This document shows, piece by piece, positions 58,129 through 64,000 of a stretch of 64,000 nucleotides of DNA; the first letter of the stretch is position 1, and each line of letters starts with the position of its first letter. A model generated the notes under the pieces. That model saw only the letters and a list, made by a program, of their open reading frames with translations. It did not search any database and had not been told where the DNA came from. Source of the DNA: Streptomyces glaucescens (GTDB lineage Bacteria > Actinomycetota > Actinomycetes > Streptomycetales > Streptomycetaceae); the NCBI RefSeq assembly GCF_000761215.1, contig NZ_CP009438.1:1817501-1881500 (forward strand), in the 5' to 3' direction. A program made the position numbers and the translations under genes.

Positions 58129-59629
58129 ACGGCGGTCTCCTCGTCGCCGGCACCACCTCCGACGCCGGCAAGAGCGTCGTCACCGCCGGGATCTGCCGCT
58201 GGCTGGTACGGCAGGGGGTCAAGGTCGCGCCCTTCAAGGCGCAGAACATGTCCCTCAACTCGTTCGTGACCCGGGAGGGCGCGGAGATCGGGCGGGCGCA
58301 GGCCATGCAGGCGCAGGCCTGCCGCATCGAGCCGACCGCGCTGATGAACCCGGTGCTGCTCAAGCCCGGCGGTGAACAGAGCAGCCAGGTGGTGCTGCTG
58401 GGCAAGCCGGTGGGCGAGATGAGCGCGCGCGGCTACCACGGCGGGCGGCAGCAGCGGCTGCTCGGCACCGTCCTCGACTGTCTCGCCGAACTGCGGGGCG
58501 CGTACGACGCGGTGATCTGCGAGGGGGCGGGCAGCCCGGCCGAGATCAACCTGCGCCGGACCGACATCGTGAACATGGGGATCGCGCGGGGCGCGCGGCT
58601 CCCCGTCCTCGTCGTCGGCGACATCGACCGCGGCGGCGTCTTCGCCTCCTTCTTCGGGACGGTGGCGCTGCTGTCGCGGGAGGACCAGGAACTGGTCGCC
58701 GGGTTCCTCGTCAACAAGTTCCGCGGGGACGTGTCCCTGCTGGAGCCCGGCCTCGACATGCTCCGCGGCCTGACCGGGCGGCCCTCCTACGGCGTGCTGC
58801 CGTTCCGGCACGGCCTCGGCATCGACGAGGAGGACGGACTGAGGGTGTCGCTGCGCGGGACGGTCCGGGAGTCCGCCACCGCCCCGCCCGTCGGGGAGGA
58901 CGTGCTGCGGGTCGCCGTCTGCGCGGTCCCGCTCATGTCCAACTTCACCGACGTGGACGCCCTCGCCGCCGAACCGGGTGTCGTCGTCCGGTTCGTGGAC
59001 CGGCCGGAGGAACTGGCCGACGCCGATCTGGTGGTCGTCCCGGGCACGCGCGGCACGGTGCGGGCCCTGGAGTGGCTGCGGGAGCGCGGGCTGGCCGGCG
59101 CCCTCGTGCGCCGGGCCGCCGAGGGACGGCCCGTGCTCGGCATCTGCGGCGGCTTCCAGGTGCTCGGCGAGCACATCGAGGACGACGTGGAGAGCCGCCG
59201 CGGCCACGTCGACGGGCTGGGGGTCCTGCCCGTGCGGGTGCGCTTCGCCCGCGAGAAGACCCTGACCCGGCCGGTCGGGGAAGCCCTCGGCGAGCCCGTG
59301 GAGGGCTACGAGATCCACCACGGCGTCGCCCACGTCCTGGGCGGGGAGCCCTTCCTGGACGGCTGCCGGGTCGGCCAGACCTGGGGCACCCACTGGCACG
59401 GCTCCCTGGAGTCGGACGGCTTCCGGCGCGCCTTCCTGCGCGAGGTGGCCGCCGCCGCGGGCCGCCGCTTCGTGCCGGCCCCGGACACGTCGTTCGCCGC
59501 GCTGCGCGAGGAGCAGCTCGACCGGCTCGGCGACCTGATCGAACAGCACGCGGACACGGACGCGTTGTGGCGGCTCATCGAGTCCGGTGCGCCGCAAGGA
59601 CTGCCCTTCATCCCCCCGGGAGCGCCCGC

Positions 59630-59633
<4 letters not shown>
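58125..59633 (+). CDS. cobQ: Adenosylcobyric acid synthase (glutamine-hydrolysing)
   Basis: A 502-residue amidotransferase that amidates four carboxylates (b, d, e, g) of adenosylcobyrinic acid a,c-diamide. N-terminal dethiobiotin-synthase-like ATPase: AGTTSDAGKSVV, PFKAQNMSLNSFVT and the GxGSPAEINLR motif. C-terminal class I glutaminase: GICGGFQVLGEHIED with the nucleophile Cys, and GYEIHHGVAHVL plus the last catalytic His in THWHGSLES. Between cobD and cobN, with 4-nt overlaps on both sides. Confidence 0.96.
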
Positions 59634-63288
<3,655 letters not shown>

Positions 63289-63292
<4 letters not shown>

Positions 63293-64000
63293 CGACTCCC
63301 TACCCTTTCACGGCCGTGGTCGGCCAGGACGACCTGCGGCTCGCGCTGCTGCTGAACGCCGTGTCCCCGGCGGTCGGCGGCGTGCTGGTGCGCGGCGAGA
63401 AGGGCACCGCGAAGAGCACGGCCGTACGGGCGCTGTCGGCGCTGCTGCCGGAGGTGGCGGTGGTGCCCGGGTGCCGGTTCTCCTGTGACCCGGCCGCCCC
63501 GGACCCCCGCTGCCCCGACGGGCCGCACGAGGGGGGTGCCAGGACCACGCGTCCCGCGCGGCTGGTCGAGCTGCCGGTCGGCGCCTCCGAGGACCGGCTG
63601 GTCGGTGCGCTGGACATCGAGCGGGCGCTCGCGGAGGGCGTGAAGGCGTTCGAGCCCGGGCTGCTCGCCGACGCGCACCGCGGGATCCTCTACGTGGACG
63701 AGGTGAACCTCCTCCACGACCACCTGGTCGACCTGCTGCTGGACGCCGCCGCGATGGGCGCCTCGTACGTCGAGCGCGAGGGTGTCTCCGTGCGGCACGC
63801 CGCGCGCTTCCTGCTGGTCGGGACGATGAACCCGGAGGAGGGCGAGCTGCGTCCGCAGCTGCTCGACCGGTTCGGGCTGACCGTCGAGGTCGCGGCCTCG
63901 CGGGAGCCGGACCAGCGGGTCGAGGTGGTGCGCAGGCGGCTCGCCCACGACGACGACCCGGCCGCCTTCGCCGCGCGCTGGGCCGGCGAGGAGGCCGCCG
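63289..64000 (+). CDS. Cobaltochelatase/magnesium-chelatase ATPase subunit (partial)
   Basis: The first 237 codons of a ChlI/BchI-type AAA+ subunit, continuing beyond the right edge. Start GTG 63289 overlaps the cobN stop (GTGA). Walker A is GEKGTAKST, Walker B is [10 protein letters not shown], and the family insertions [12 protein letters not shown] and [24 protein letters not shown] are present. In actinobacteria this gene usually encodes an ATPase fused to or followed by a ChlD/CobT-like VWA domain and works with CobN in cobalt insertion. How far the fusion extends cannot be seen here. Confidence 0.92.

Overview
The window is high-GC actinomycete chromosome and almost certainly a Streptomyces. 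The evidence is the extreme third-position GC, GTG/TTG starts, several apparently leaderless genes, a rrn leader of Streptomyces type, a gbn-type nucleoid protein, and a gene order that from memory follows the S. coelicolor block around SCO1792-SCO1850. It is mostly conserved core chromosome. I see no prophage, transposase, CRISPR array or biosynthetic gene cluster.

Layout. (1) 1-650: the 5' end of a 16S rRNA gene on the minus strand with its leader, boxA and promoter region. (2) 755-6956: alkyladenine glycosylase, Spo0M-type arrestin-like protein, PEBP-family protein, HNH endonuclease, SPFH/NfeD membrane pair, ABC ATPase and a conserved hypothetical. (3) 7289-12192: a GAF histidine kinase/NarL regulator pair, an SDR translationally coupled to a divergent queA, and a secreted SLT-fold protein. 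(4) 12272-16159: a double-FHA ABC exporter next to a 1.3 kb gene-free, repeat-filled interval. (5) 16160-23152: serB, sixA, an MFS transporter with a 38-residue companion and a divergent GntR regulator, and the fatty-acid genes fabG-fabI. (6) 23153-30083: tldD-tldE, tyrS, small membrane proteins, moaA. (7) 30084-40436: acetate-type symporter with DUF485 partner, secreted subtilase, CoA-transferase, CopD, a YhhN/fatty-acid-hydroxylase pair, DEDDh-BRCT exonuclease, Surf1. (8) 40516-47205: GH15 enzyme, an atypical SDR, a five-gene Asp23/AmaP envelope-stress operon, enoyl-CoA hydratase. (9) 47377-56780: gbn, an ABC-F protein with a 7-codon leader ORF, a beta-propeller protein, VOC protein, hydrolase, class II aldolase, and a Pit phosphate transporter behind a PHO box. 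(10) 56781-64000: a cobalamin riboswitch followed by the overlapping cobD-cobQ-cobN-cobaltochelatase ATPase operon, which runs off the window.

Most genes sit in short overlapping operons with ATGA or GTGA junctions. Control elements readable in the sequence are a PHO box before pit, a B12 riboswitch before cobD, a CRP-like palindrome before the symporter operon, a palindrome inside the MFS promoter spacer, and a T-tailed hairpin in the leader of a 72-residue protein gene.

The observations I find most worth following are: a cluster of nine GATC sites upstream of gbn, whose S. coelicolor orthologue is known as a GATC-binding nucleoid protein; a leaderless 7-codon uORF before the ABC-F gene; the repeat-rich 14867-16159 interval; the likely absence of the chaplin gene chpE at its syntenic place; and the coupled pair of ether-lipid-type enzymes at 36452-38070. 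I found no system that I can firmly call new.
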